Source of the DNA: an uncultured Thiomonas sp. | Lineage (GTDB): Bacteria > Pseudomonadota > Gammaproteobacteria > Burkholderiales > Burkholderiaceae_C | NCBI GenBank assembly: GCA_937927695.1 | Contig: CALBRU010000411.1 | Span: 1 to 5,560 of the forward strand | DNA length: 5,560 nt | Reading direction: 5' to 3' | Shown here: piece by piece, positions 1-5,228 of the stretch | How positions within the stretch are numbered: position 1 is the first letter of the stretch | How the letters are laid out: the number at the start of each line of letters is the position of its first letter | The notes under the pieces: generated by a model | What the model was told of the DNA's origin: nothing | The model's database searches: none | The model's input: only the letters and a program-made list of their open reading frames with translations | Program-made: the position numbers and the translations under genes

Positions 1-1461
1 CTCGGCGGCGACCTGGCCGTGGGCGTTGATGATGGCGGTAGCGCCCGTGTTGGTGGCGCGAATGCCGGGAATCTGGAATTCCAGCGAACGCATGCGCGCG
101 ATTTCCAGATGCTGCGGGATGATGATGGTGTTACCAAACCAGCCGAGATTGGTCAGGTTGGCGAACACATTCGGCGCGTGCGCGGGGTTGCGAAAGCGCT
201 GCGCCATCTGCGCGCCGAAAAGGTCTTCGTAGCAGATGTTTGGAGCTACTTTCACGCCCTGCACCACAAAGGGCGGCTGATCGAGCCCGCCGCGCGCAAA
301 GCTGCCCAGCGGCATGTCCATCAGTTTGACGAACCAGTGAAAACCGTAGGGGACGAACTCGCCGAAGGGCACCAGATGCGCCTTGTCGTAGCGATAGGGC
401 GCAACGCCCCCCAATCCCAGCACGCTATTGGTGTATTGATCGGCGCCGCGGGTGAGCGGAATGCCCAGCAGCGCAGCGGTGCGGTGCTCGCGCAGCGCCC
501 GCTCGATCTGCCGCAGATAGCCGGGGTCGAGATCTTCTGGCAGCACCGGCACGGCGGTTTCCGGCGTGACGATGAGATTGGCTTTGAGCGAACTCAGCCA
601 GTCGCCGTAGAGCTGCAGCGTGGGGCCCAGTGTTTCGGGTTTGAATTTTTCCGACTGGGCGACATCGCCCTGGAGCAAGGCGACTTTGAGCGCCGGGCCG
701 ACCGCATGCGTCCAGCGCACCTGCTGCAATTGCAAACCGCCTAAAAAAAGCGCCACCAGCAGACCCAGACTGACCAGCGCACCCCGCAGACTCACTTGCG
801 AGAGCAGCGCCAACAGCGCGGCGGCCAATGCGGCGATGAAGTTCACGCCGTACTGACCGATCACCGGGGCATAGCCCGAGAGCGGGTTGCCGACCTGGGC
901 ATAGCCCAGGGCCAGCCACGGAAATCCGGTGAACAGCGTGCCGCGCAACCATTCCGCCAGCATCCACCCTCCGGCCAACACCAGCGCGGCGCCGATGGCG
1001 CGGGCCAGCTTCCAGGGCTTGCGCCCTGCTGCGGGTGCGAGTGAGGCCGCAAGTGCAGCAGCTAGCGTGGGGTAGAGGGCGAGATAGGCACAGAACAACA
1101 GCAAGGCGCCGCCCGCAATCGGTGGCGCCATGCCGCCATACACCGCCATACTGATATAGAGCCACCACAGCCCACCCGTGAACCAGCCCAGCCCAAGGCT
1201 GAAGCCGAGCAAGGCGCCGCGCTTGGCCCGGTCTTTCGGGCGGGGCTGCGTATCGGCCCAAAGCAGGCTGATCCAGGCGGCCAGAATGAGCACCGACCAG
1301 CCGCCAATCTGCGGCCGCCCGAAGGTCTGGGCGAGCAGCACGCCCAGCACGATGGAGACAAACGGCGCGAACCGGGGTTGAGTGAATTGGCGCAGCAGAC
1401 CGCGCGGCGGGGCGCTGGCGGGTGCGACAGTGGCAGCGCGGTTGGCGGGACGTTCGGACAT
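1..1461 (-). CDS. lnt: Apolipoprotein N-acyltransferase, partial (C-terminus beyond left edge)
   Basis: Lnt transfers an acyl chain from a phospholipid to the N-terminal diacylglyceryl-cysteine of lipoproteins, the last step of lipoprotein maturation, in the inner membrane with its catalytic domain facing the periplasm. I translated this frame directly: 487 open codons run off the window edge with no stop, against about 510 residues for E. coli Lnt, so only the last membrane segment and tail should be missing. Hydrophobic segments lie near residues 31-48, 53-69, 81-105, 113-142, 156-175, 205-220 and 224-245. The nitrilase-like domain follows (about 257-487). Its expected Glu-Lys-Cys triad is visible as E301 (TPETAVP), K360 (YDKAHLVPFGEFVP) and C410 (NICYEDLFG), with spacing close to E. 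coli E267/K335/C387. The ATG at 1461 is the first plausible start after the ybeY stop; no clear Shine-Dalgarno precedes it, so coupling or leaderless-like initiation from the operon mRNA is possible. It is the last visible gene of the ybeZ-ybeY-lnt operon. Function is secure; the exact start is less so. Confidence 0.95.
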   Translation of the reverse strand, partial: MSERPANRAATVAPASAPPRGLLRQFTQPRFAPFVSIVLGVLLAQTFGRPQIGGWSVLILAAWISLLWADTQPRPKDRAKRGALLGFSLGLGWFTGGLWWLYISMAVYGGMAPPIAGGALLLFCAYLALYPTLAAALAASLAPAAGRKPWKLARAIGAALVLAGGWMLAEWLRGTLFTGFPWLALGYAQVGNPLSGYAPVIGQYGVNFIAALAAALLALLSQVSLRGALVSLGLLVALFLGGLQLQQVRWTHAVGPALKVALLQGDVAQSEKFKPETLGPTLQLYGDWLSSLKANLIVTPETAVPVLPEDLDPGYLRQIERALREHRTAALLGIPLTRGADQYTNSVLGLGGVAPYRYDKAHLVPFGEFVPYGFHWFVKLMDMPLGSFARGGLDQPPFVVQGVKVAPNICYEDLFGAQMAQRFRNPAHAPNVFANLTNLGWFGNTIIIPQHLEIARMRSLEFQIPGIRATNTGATAIINAHGQVAAE

Positions 1462-1505
1462 GAGGGCGAGAAGCGAGAAAGGGCGGAGTGGGCAGCGCCC
1501 GCACT

Positions 1506-2033
1506 TTACCCTGCGGGCATTTCGCTGCCGTCGGCGTAGGGATCGGAAATGCCGAAGCGTTGCAACACCGTCACCTCCTGACGTTCCATCTCTTGTGCCT
1601 CTAGCTCGGTCTGATGATCCCAGCCCTGCGCGTGCAGCAGACCGTGTATGACCAGATGGGCGTAGTGCGACCCGAGCGGCTTGTGCTGCACCAGCGCTTC
1701 GCCAGCGACCACGGGGCAGCACAGCACGATGTCGGCCTGAACCGGCCAGTGGCTGTAATCGAACGTCAGCACATTGGTGGGGTAATCCTTGCCGCGGTAG
1801 GCCCGGTTGAGCGCCCGGCCTTCGTCAGCAGCCACAAAGCGCAAGGTGATCTGATGCGCCTCAGGCGACTCCTCGGCCTGAGATAAAGCATCGAGACTTT
1901 CGGGGCCCACGCGCAAGGCGGCGCGAACCCAGCGCAGCAGCAGGGCACGCGGCAACTGATCGCGGTGCGTCGTATCGGCAAACTGCACCGAAAGTCGCAA
2001 CGCGGGTTTCACGGGGCGTGCGGCGCGAGTCAT
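1506..2033 (-). CDS. ybeY: YbeY endoribonuclease / rRNA maturation factor
   Basis: YbeY is a zinc-dependent single-strand endoribonuclease that takes part in 16S rRNA 3'-end maturation and in 70S ribosome quality control in the cytoplasm. The 175-residue product carries the family signature HGLLHAQGWDH at residues 130-140, giving the three predicted zinc ligands H130, H134 and H140. Upstream is the conserved block LNRAYRGKDYPTNVLTF (about 75-91), which contains the conserved arginine. Length is slightly above the E. coli protein (about 155 residues), the excess lying at the N-terminus. The ATG at 2033 is chosen because it forms an ATGA overlap with the ybeZ stop codon, which suggests translational coupling; no strong Shine-Dalgarno sits in front of it. 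The partner gene ybeZ is immediately upstream and lnt begins 44 nt downstream. I see nothing broken. Confidence 0.96.
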   Translation of the reverse strand: MTRAARPVKPALRLSVQFADTTHRDQLPRALLLRWVRAALRVGPESLDALSQAEESPEAHQITLRFVAADEGRALNRAYRGKDYPTNVLTFDYSHWPVQADIVLCCPVVAGEALVQHKPLGSHYAHLVIHGLLHAQGWDHQTELEAQEMERQEVTVLQRFGISDPYADGSEMPAG

Positions 2034-3076
2034 GCGGAGCGCGGCGGCCGTCGACGGGAGGAGGTGGCACGGGCCAAATCGTCTGCGCTCGCGCCGGACG
2101 GCGGCTCGCCTTTCAGCGCGACGTCGTGCGCCTCATAGGCATCGACAATGCGCGCCACCAGCGGGTGCCGAACCACGTCCTGGCTGGTGAACGAGGTCAA
2201 GGCGATGCCGCGCACATCGGCCAACACCTTCTGAGCTTGCGCCAGACCGCTTTGCGTTCCGCGTGGCAAGTCCACCTGGCTGATGTCGCCCGTGATGACG
2301 GCGCGCGAACCGAAGCCGATGCGGGTGAGGAACATTTTCATCTGCTCAGGCGTGGTGTTTTGCGCCTCATCCAGAATGATGAACGACTGGTTGAGTGTGC
2401 GCCCGCGCATGAAAGCCAGCGGCGCGATCTCGATGGCGCCTCGTTCGAACATTTTTTGCGTCTTCTCCATGCCGAGCAGGTCGTACAGCGCGTCGTACAA
2501 AGGTCGCAGATACGGGTCGATCTTCTGAGTCAGATCGCCGGGCAAGAAACCGAGCCGCTCCCCGGCTTCGACCGCAGGGCGCGTCAGCACCAGACGGGTA
2601 ATGGCGTGACGCTCCAGCGCATCGACGGCGCAGGCCACCGCGAGAAAAGTCTTGCCCGTGCCCGCCGGGCCAATGCCAAAGGTGATGTCGTGCTGCAAGA
2701 TATTGCGGATGTATTGCACCTGATTGGGCGTGCGGCCGTGCAGACTCTCCCGCCGGGTGTAGAGCACCGGCTCGTCGTCAGCCGCGGTGAGTTTGGGGTG
2801 CTGCCCCTGTGCGGCCTGCACCAGTTCGAGCTGGATGTCTTCCAGACTGAATCGCGCGTCGGCCCGGCCCCACAGCGTTTGCAGCAGATCAAGTGCGCGC
2901 CGGGCGGCGGCGCTTTCGCCCTCGATGCTCACGGTGTCGGCACGACGCGACAGGCGGATGTTGAACGCGACCTCGATCTGCCTGAGGTTTTCATCCAGCG
3001 GACCGCATAGCTGGGCGAGGCGGGCATTGTCGGGTGGGGAAAAAGTGTGTCGAAGTTGCACGGGCGAGTTGGGCAT
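2030..3076 (-). CDS. ybeZ: PhoH-family ATPase YbeZ (PhoL)
   Basis: YbeZ is a cytoplasmic PhoH-family P-loop NTPase that works with YbeY in RNA and ribosome metabolism; its exact substrate is not settled. From the ATG at 3076 the protein has 348 residues, close to the family's usual 340-350. A short N-terminal RNA-binding-like segment (GPLDENLRQIE, about 25-35) precedes the ATPase domain. Walker A is GPAGTGKT (136-143), Walker B is FIILDEAQN (232-240), and the conserved TGDISQVDLPRG (262-273) and VVRHPLVARIV (301-311) blocks follow. The frame stays open to an ATG at 3163 (377 residues). I prefer 3076 because homologues start shortly before the FSPPDN motif, because the extra 29 codons are rich in codons unusual here (CTA, CGA, TCA, TGT), and because 3163 would leave only 35 nt to the divergent regulator. 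Neither start has a good Shine-Dalgarno. The C-terminal tail is rich in Arg, Ser and Pro. Confidence 0.95.
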   Translation of the reverse strand: MPNSPVQLRHTFSPPDNARLAQLCGPLDENLRQIEVAFNIRLSRRADTVSIEGESAAARRALDLLQTLWGRADARFSLEDIQLELVQAAQGQHPKLTAADDEPVLYTRRESLHGRTPNQVQYIRNILQHDITFGIGPAGTGKTFLAVACAVDALERHAITRLVLTRPAVEAGERLGFLPGDLTQKIDPYLRPLYDALYDLLGMEKTQKMFERGAIEIAPLAFMRGRTLNQSFIILDEAQNTTPEQMKMFLTRIGFGSRAVITGDISQVDLPRGTQSGLAQAQKVLADVRGIALTSFTSQDVVRHPLVARIVDAYEAHDVALKGEPPSGASADDLARATSSRRRPPRSA

Positions 3077-3151
3077 GGGGACGAATAGGGCTGCACGGCC
3101 GGTGGCTGCACAAATCCCCGCATTCAGGGGCGTGAGTTGATAGTATCGGGC

Positions 3152-3162
3152 TGACGCCGTCA
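3152..3162. promoter_or_regulatory. Short palindrome in the divergent intergenic region
   Basis: TGACGCCGTCA has perfect 5-bp arms around one central base. It lies between the preferred starts of ybeZ (3076) and the response regulator (3199), where an operator could act on both. A short palindrome in GC-rich DNA can arise by chance, and I found no convincing -35/-10 pair for either direction here. A TTGATA at 3137-3142 lacks a matching -10. Confidence 0.2.
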
Positions 3163-3198
3163 TTGTCTGCTCGGCGCAAGAATCAGAAACGGAAGCCG

Positions 3199-3870
3199 AT
3201 GAGCACCATGCAATGCGCCTTGGTCGTCGATGACCTTCCCGCTGTGCGGGCCGGGTTTGTCGAATTGCTGCGCGAAAACTACCCCGGCGTGCGCATTTTC
3301 GAGGCGGGTCGCATGGCCGACGCCATGCAGATTCTGCAGCGCGAACCCGTCGACCTGCTGTTGGTCGATCTGGGCCTTCCCGATGCCAGTGGTCTGGAAT
3401 TGATCCGCACCCTCACCGAAACCCGCCCCCATGCCCGTTCTGTCGTGGTCACCATCTTCGACGACGACGACCATCTCTTCCCCGCGCTGCAAGCGGGCGC
3501 CTTCGGTTATTTGCTCAAGGATCGTCCAAAAATCGAGTTGCGTGCCCAACTTCGACGCATCCAGGATGGCGAGCCACCGTTGTCGCCCAGTATTGCGCGC
3601 CGCATGGTGCAGCATTTCACCCATCTGCATCGCACGATGTCGGCCCCCTCTTCAAATCTGCCGCAAGAAGAACACATTGCGCTCACCGAGCGCGAGAGCG
3701 AGGTGCTGCAACTGGTCGGTAAGGGTTACACCCTGCCAGAAATTGCCGTTCAGCTCGGTTTGTCGAGACATACTGTGGCCGACTACGTCAAGCAGATCTA
3801 CCGCAAGCTCAACATCTCATCGCGTGCTGAAGCCGCACTGGAAGCGGTGCGGCGCGGTTTGGTGCGCTGA
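3199..3870 (+). CDS. NarL/FixJ-type two-component response regulator (REC-LuxR HTH)
   Basis: This is a predicted cytoplasmic, phosphorylation-controlled transcription factor; its signal and targets cannot be read from the sequence. The 223-residue product has an N-terminal receiver domain (about 5-120) with the acidic pair D11/D12, predicted phospho-acceptor D57 (LLLVDLGLPD), conserved T85 and K107 (GYLLKD). A linker (about 130-158) leads to a LuxR-type helix-turn-helix (about 161-222) with LTERESEVLQL and EIAVQLGLSRHTVADYVKQIYRKL. All receiver residues needed for phosphorylation are present. An acidic run of four aspartates (88-91) follows the T85 strand. The ATG at 3199 is chosen with GGA at 3191-3193 as a weak ribosome binding site. 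Alternatives are ATG 3208 (GGAAG 12 nt upstream) and an in-frame TTG at 3163, which would overlap the long form of ybeZ. No histidine kinase gene is adjacent inside the window, so it looks like an orphan here. It probably shares a transcript with the aminotransferase gene 42 nt downstream. Confidence 0.93.
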   Translation: MSTMQCALVVDDLPAVRAGFVELLRENYPGVRIFEAGRMADAMQILQREPVDLLLVDLGLPDASGLELIRTLTETRPHARSVVVTIFDDDDHLFPALQAGAFGYLLKDRPKIELRAQLRRIQDGEPPLSPSIARRMVQHFTHLHRTMSAPSSNLPQEEHIALTERESEVLQLVGKGYTLPEIAVQLGLSRHTVADYVKQIYRKLNISSRAEAALEAVRRGLVR

Positions 3871-3901
3871 ACCCGGCTCCCGCTGGATCTTCGTTCTCTT
3901 T

Positions 3902-3905
3902 AGGA
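3902..3905 (+). promoter_or_regulatory. Ribosome binding site of the aminotransferase gene
   Basis: AGGA lies 7 nt before the ATG at 3913, the best-placed Shine-Dalgarno in the window. It supports the chosen start of the aminotransferase. Confidence 0.65.
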
Positions 3906-3912
3906 TTTCACG

Positions 3913-4788
3913 ATGTCGTCCAAGTCGATGCCGACCGATCAGTCCGAGTGCTATCTGAATGGTGCCTTTCAGCCGCTTGCCCAATGCCAGGTATCCGTAC
4001 TTGATCGCGGCTTTATCTTTGGGGACGGCGTGTATGAGGTGATCCCCGTTTATGGCAGGCGGGTTTTCCGGGCCGATGACCACCTGGCAAGACTGGCACG
4101 CAGCCTCGACGCTGTGGGCATCAAGAATCCCAGTCAGGCCCACGACTGGTTGGCGTTGGTGAGGGAACTCATCGCGCGCAACGCCCCGGACGATCAGTGC
4201 ATCTACATACAAGTCACGCGTGGCGTCGCCAAGCGCGATCATGCGTTTCCCCAAGGTGTCGAGCCGACCGTGTTCATGATGAGCTTTCCGTTTCCGCACG
4301 TGCCCGAACAAAAGCGCGCCCAAGGCGTGGCCTGCATCACGGCGCCCGACCTGCGCTGGAGAAACGCACATATCAAATCGATCTCGCTACTCGGCAACGT
4401 CCTGGCCCGGCAACTCTCTGTTGAGAGTGACGCCACTGAAACCGTTCTCATCAGAGACGGCCAACTGACCGAAGCCTCGGCTTCAAATGTCTGGTTGGTG
4501 CGCAACGGCCGACTTGCGGCCCCCCTTCGGGATCACGACAAACTGGAAGGCATCCGTGTCGAGTTGCTGCAAGAGCTGTGCGGCGAGATTGGAGTCAAAC
4601 TCGAATTTCGCCCCATCTTTGAATGGGAGCTGCGCTGCGCTGACGAAATGATGCTCACCTCCGCAACAAAAGAGGTGCTCTCTGTCACGAGACTCGATGG
4701 CAAGGCTGTAGGCCAAGGCAAGCCCGGGCCAGTGGCGACCGCACTCTACAGTGCCTACCAAGAAGCTAAAAAAAGCCAGTCTCATTAG
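3913..4788 (+). CDS. dat: D-amino-acid aminotransferase-like PLP enzyme (fold type IV)
   Basis: The predicted enzyme interconverts D-amino acids and 2-oxo acids using pyridoxal phosphate, for example D-alanine and 2-oxoglutarate to pyruvate and D-glutamate, feeding peptidoglycan precursors in the cytoplasm. The 291-residue length fits the class IV aminotransferase family. Visible motifs are DRGFIFGDGVYEVIPVY (31-47), the predicted Schiff-base lysine K155 in HIKSISLLGNVLARQ, E187 in LTEASASNVW (expected to contact the PLP ring nitrogen), and LTSATKEVLSV (248-258). The TRGVAKRDHAFP segment holds R108 and H110, the RxH pair that binds the substrate carboxylate in bacterial D-amino-acid aminotransferases, which favours Dat over branched-chain aminotransferase IlvE or 4-amino-4-deoxychorismate lyase PabC. 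The start has a good AGGA ribosome binding site and the stop is TAG. It follows the response regulator by 42 nt, probably in one transcript. The family is clear; substrate preference is inferred from motifs only. Confidence 0.9.
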   Translation: MSSKSMPTDQSECYLNGAFQPLAQCQVSVLDRGFIFGDGVYEVIPVYGRRVFRADDHLARLARSLDAVGIKNPSQAHDWLALVRELIARNAPDDQCIYIQVTRGVAKRDHAFPQGVEPTVFMMSFPFPHVPEQKRAQGVACITAPDLRWRNAHIKSISLLGNVLARQLSVESDATETVLIRDGQLTEASASNVWLVRNGRLAAPLRDHDKLEGIRVELLQELCGEIGVKLEFRPIFEWELRCADEMMLTSATKEVLSVTRLDGKAVGQGKPGPVATALYSAYQEAKKSQSH

Positions 4789-4850
4789 CCGTAGTCAGCG
4801 TTGAAACGCCCTGGCAATGAGGGACTTTCCTCGAGATGTCACGAAAGTGC

Positions 4851-4879
4851 TTGACAGGTAGTTTCGCCCCATGCACAAT
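4851..4879 (+). promoter_or_regulatory. Upstream sigma70-like rRNA promoter
   Basis: A perfect -35 TTGACA (4851-4856) is separated by 17 nt from CACAAT (4874-4879), which matches the -10 consensus at 4 of 6 positions. Predicted initiation is near 4886. The position, some 340 nt before the 16S gene and in front of two further promoters, suits the first of a set of tandem rRNA promoters. The weak -10 lowers confidence. Confidence 0.55.
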
Positions 4880-4889
4880 CTCATCTCTC

Positions 4890-4904
4890 GGCGCTAACTG
4901 CGCC
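4890..4904 (+). other. Short hairpin downstream of the first promoter
   Basis: GGCGC and GCGCC form a perfect 5-bp stem around the loop TAACT. It would sit at the very 5' end of RNA started from the 4851-4879 promoter. It is not followed by a T-tract, so it is not an intrinsic terminator. Its role is unknown. Confidence 0.35.
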
Positions 4905-4930
4905 AAGCAGTCAAGAAAAAATAACGAATA

Positions 4931-4983
4931 ACCTTTTACTTGACTCGGAATTAAAATTAGTGCAATAATTGATGTCTTCGCTG
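4931..4983 (+). repeat. Tandem promoter duplication, copy 1
   Basis: This copy aligns without gaps to 5021-5073 at a 90-bp offset with 50 of 53 positions identical. The last 44 bp (4940-4983 against 5030-5073) are exact. The three mismatches are clustered at 4937-4939, just before the -35 box. The unit carries a full promoter plus the first transcribed bases, so the duplication copies a working promoter rather than random sequence. Confidence 0.95.
4940..4969 (+). promoter_or_regulatory. rRNA promoter, first duplicated copy
   Basis: The -35 is TTGACT (4940-4945, 5 of 6) and the -10 is AATAAT (4964-4969, 5 of 6), with an 18-nt spacer. TG at 4961-4962 one base before the -10 makes an extended -10 motif. 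An A-rich stretch (4913-4930) lies upstream of the -35, as expected for an UP element contacting the RNA polymerase alpha subunits. Predicted initiation is near 4976. Strong promoter elements facing a 16S gene support the assignment. Confidence 0.8.
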
Positions 4984-5004
4984 AGAAAAAAACAGCGACC
5001 GAAG
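4976..5004 (+). other. Bulged hairpin after promoter copy 1
   Basis: CGCTG (4979-4983) pairs with CAGCG (4993-4997) around an A-rich 9-nt loop. Alternatively GCTG pairs with CAGC, and CTTC (4976-4979) with GAAG (5001-5004), leaving a GACC bulge. This would lie at the 5' end of RNA started from the first duplicated promoter. The role is not evident. Confidence 0.35.
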
Positions 5005-5020
5005 CAAAAAGAAGAATAAA

Positions 5021-5073
5021 ACCTTTCGTTTGACTCGGAATTAAAATTAGTGCAATAATTGATGTCTTCGCTG
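5021..5073 (+). repeat. Tandem promoter duplication, copy 2
   Basis: This is the second copy of the 53-bp unit described at 4931-4983, with the same 44-bp exact core. The 37 nt between the two copies (4984-5020) are A/G-rich and include a second A-rich stretch. Confidence 0.95.
5030..5059 (+). promoter_or_regulatory. rRNA promoter, second duplicated copy (proximal)
   Basis: Its elements are identical to copy 1: TTGACT (5030-5035), an 18-nt spacer, TG at 5051-5052 and AATAAT (5054-5059). The A-rich sequence at 5002-5020 can act as its UP element. Predicted initiation is near 5066, giving a leader of about 160 nt before mature 16S rRNA. It is the promoter closest to the rRNA gene. Confidence 0.8.
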
Positions 5074-5083
5074 CAAACGCAGC
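5070..5083 (+). other. Leader hairpin, boxB-like
   Basis: GCTGC and GCAGC form a perfect 5-bp stem with the loop AAAC, starting within the end of repeat copy 2. It is near the predicted 5' end of the proximal transcript and upstream of a boxA-like element. That matches the boxB-then-boxA order of rRNA antitermination leaders, although boxB is defined by position more than by sequence. Confidence 0.45.
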
Positions 5084-5086
5084 AAA

Positions 5087-5113
5087 CGCCTAAATGGGCG
5101 GGCTCATTAAGAA
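5087..5113 (+). promoter_or_regulatory. boxB-like stem followed by boxA-like rRNA antitermination site
   Basis: CGCC (5087-5090) and GGCG (5097-5100) form a small stem, directly followed by GGCTCATTAAGAA (5101-5113). The latter matches the E. coli rRNA boxA TGCTCTTTAACAA at 10 of 13 positions. BoxA RNA binds NusB-NusE and allows polymerase to resist Rho-dependent termination in untranslated rRNA operons. The location, about 40 nt after the proximal start and before 16S, is as expected. The sequence match is good but not perfect. Confidence 0.6.
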
Positions 5114-5127
5114 ATCAACCGATAAGC

Positions 5128-5166
5128 GTGGGCGTTTGGCTTGATGCAAATATACCAAACGCTCAT
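5128..5166 (+). other. Long 16S-leader hairpin
   Basis: GCGTTTGG (5132-5139) pairs perfectly with CCAAACGC (5155-5162) around a 15-nt loop. The stem extends outward to 12 pairs if two G-U pairs are allowed. As a stable stem in the pre-16S leader it could help folding or processing of the precursor. Confidence 0.6.
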
Positions 5167-5172
5167 ATGAAA

Positions 5173-5189
5173 TACGGAAATTTTCCGTA
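5173..5189 (+). other. Leader inverted repeat
   Basis: TACGGAAA and TTTCCGTA are perfect 8-bp arms separated by a single T. As RNA this gives a 6-bp stem with a 5-nt loop (AAUUU). It is the second of three consecutive leader hairpins. Confidence 0.55.
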
Positions 5190-5201
5190 ATTCCTTGAGT
5201 G

Positions 5202-5219
5202 TGCATTGTTCGCAATGCA
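5202..5219 (+). other. UUCG-tetraloop hairpin just before 16S
   Basis: TGCATTG and CAATGCA form a perfect 7-bp stem capped by TTCG. It ends 9 nt before the predicted 16S 5' end and is followed by an A-run, not a T-run, so it is not a terminator in this direction. It may mark or protect the 5' processing region of the precursor. Confidence 0.6.
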
Positions 5220-5228
5220 AAAAAGATC

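Larger units (their letters stand above)
4789..5228 (+). promoter_or_regulatory. rRNA operon control region and 16S leader (gene-free)
   Basis: This stretch of about 440 nt has no credible coding region and is locally AT-rich compared with the neighbouring genes. In order it holds a small weak stem (4798-4809), an upstream promoter (4851-4879), a short hairpin (4890-4904), two copies of a duplicated promoter (4931-4983 and 5021-5073), a boxB/boxA-like segment (5070-5113) and three leader hairpins (5128-5219) before the 16S 5' end. No stem followed by a T-tract is present between the dat stop and the first promoter. Read-through from dat or Rho-dependent termination is therefore possible. Confidence 0.8.

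Noticed and set aside
19..744. Plus-strand open frame of 241 codons
   Set aside because: It is antisense to lnt, whose frame is open through the whole region and carries the K360 and C410 motifs. The plus-strand translation has no recognisable domain.
425..1504. Minus-strand open frame of 359 codons overlapping lnt
   Set aside because: It is in a different frame from lnt, its product is Arg/Ala-rich with no domain, and its length is explained by high GC content. The lnt frame has the membrane segments and catalytic residues.
2041..2070. Pyrimidine-rich CACCTCCTCC on the ybeZ mRNA upstream of the ybeY start, resembling the anti-Shine-Dalgarno
   Set aside because: It encodes the Arg/Ser/Ala-rich C-terminal tail of YbeZ. 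With no nearby Shine-Dalgarno to pair with, there is no reason to call it regulatory.
2018..3010. Plus-strand open frame of 330 codons
   Set aside because: It lies antisense to ybeZ, which has intact Walker motifs. The translation shows no family features, so it is a shadow frame.
3116..3130. CCCC/GGGG stem in the ybeZ-regulator intergenic region
   Set aside because: Only 4 bp with a 7-nt loop and no T-tract on either strand, so it is not supported as a terminator or operator.
3163..3198. TTG start at 3163 for the response regulator
   Set aside because: It overlaps the alternative ybeZ ATG on the other strand, has no ribosome binding site, and adds 12 residues before the receiver domain that the family does not need.
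3817..4371. Minus-strand open frame of 184 codons across the regulator end and dat
   Set aside because: It is antisense to two well-supported genes and resembles no protein family.
5202..5224. UUCG hairpin as a possible intrinsic terminator
   Set aside because: On the plus strand it is followed by A residues, and on the minus strand the T-run precedes the stem, so neither direction gives a terminator.
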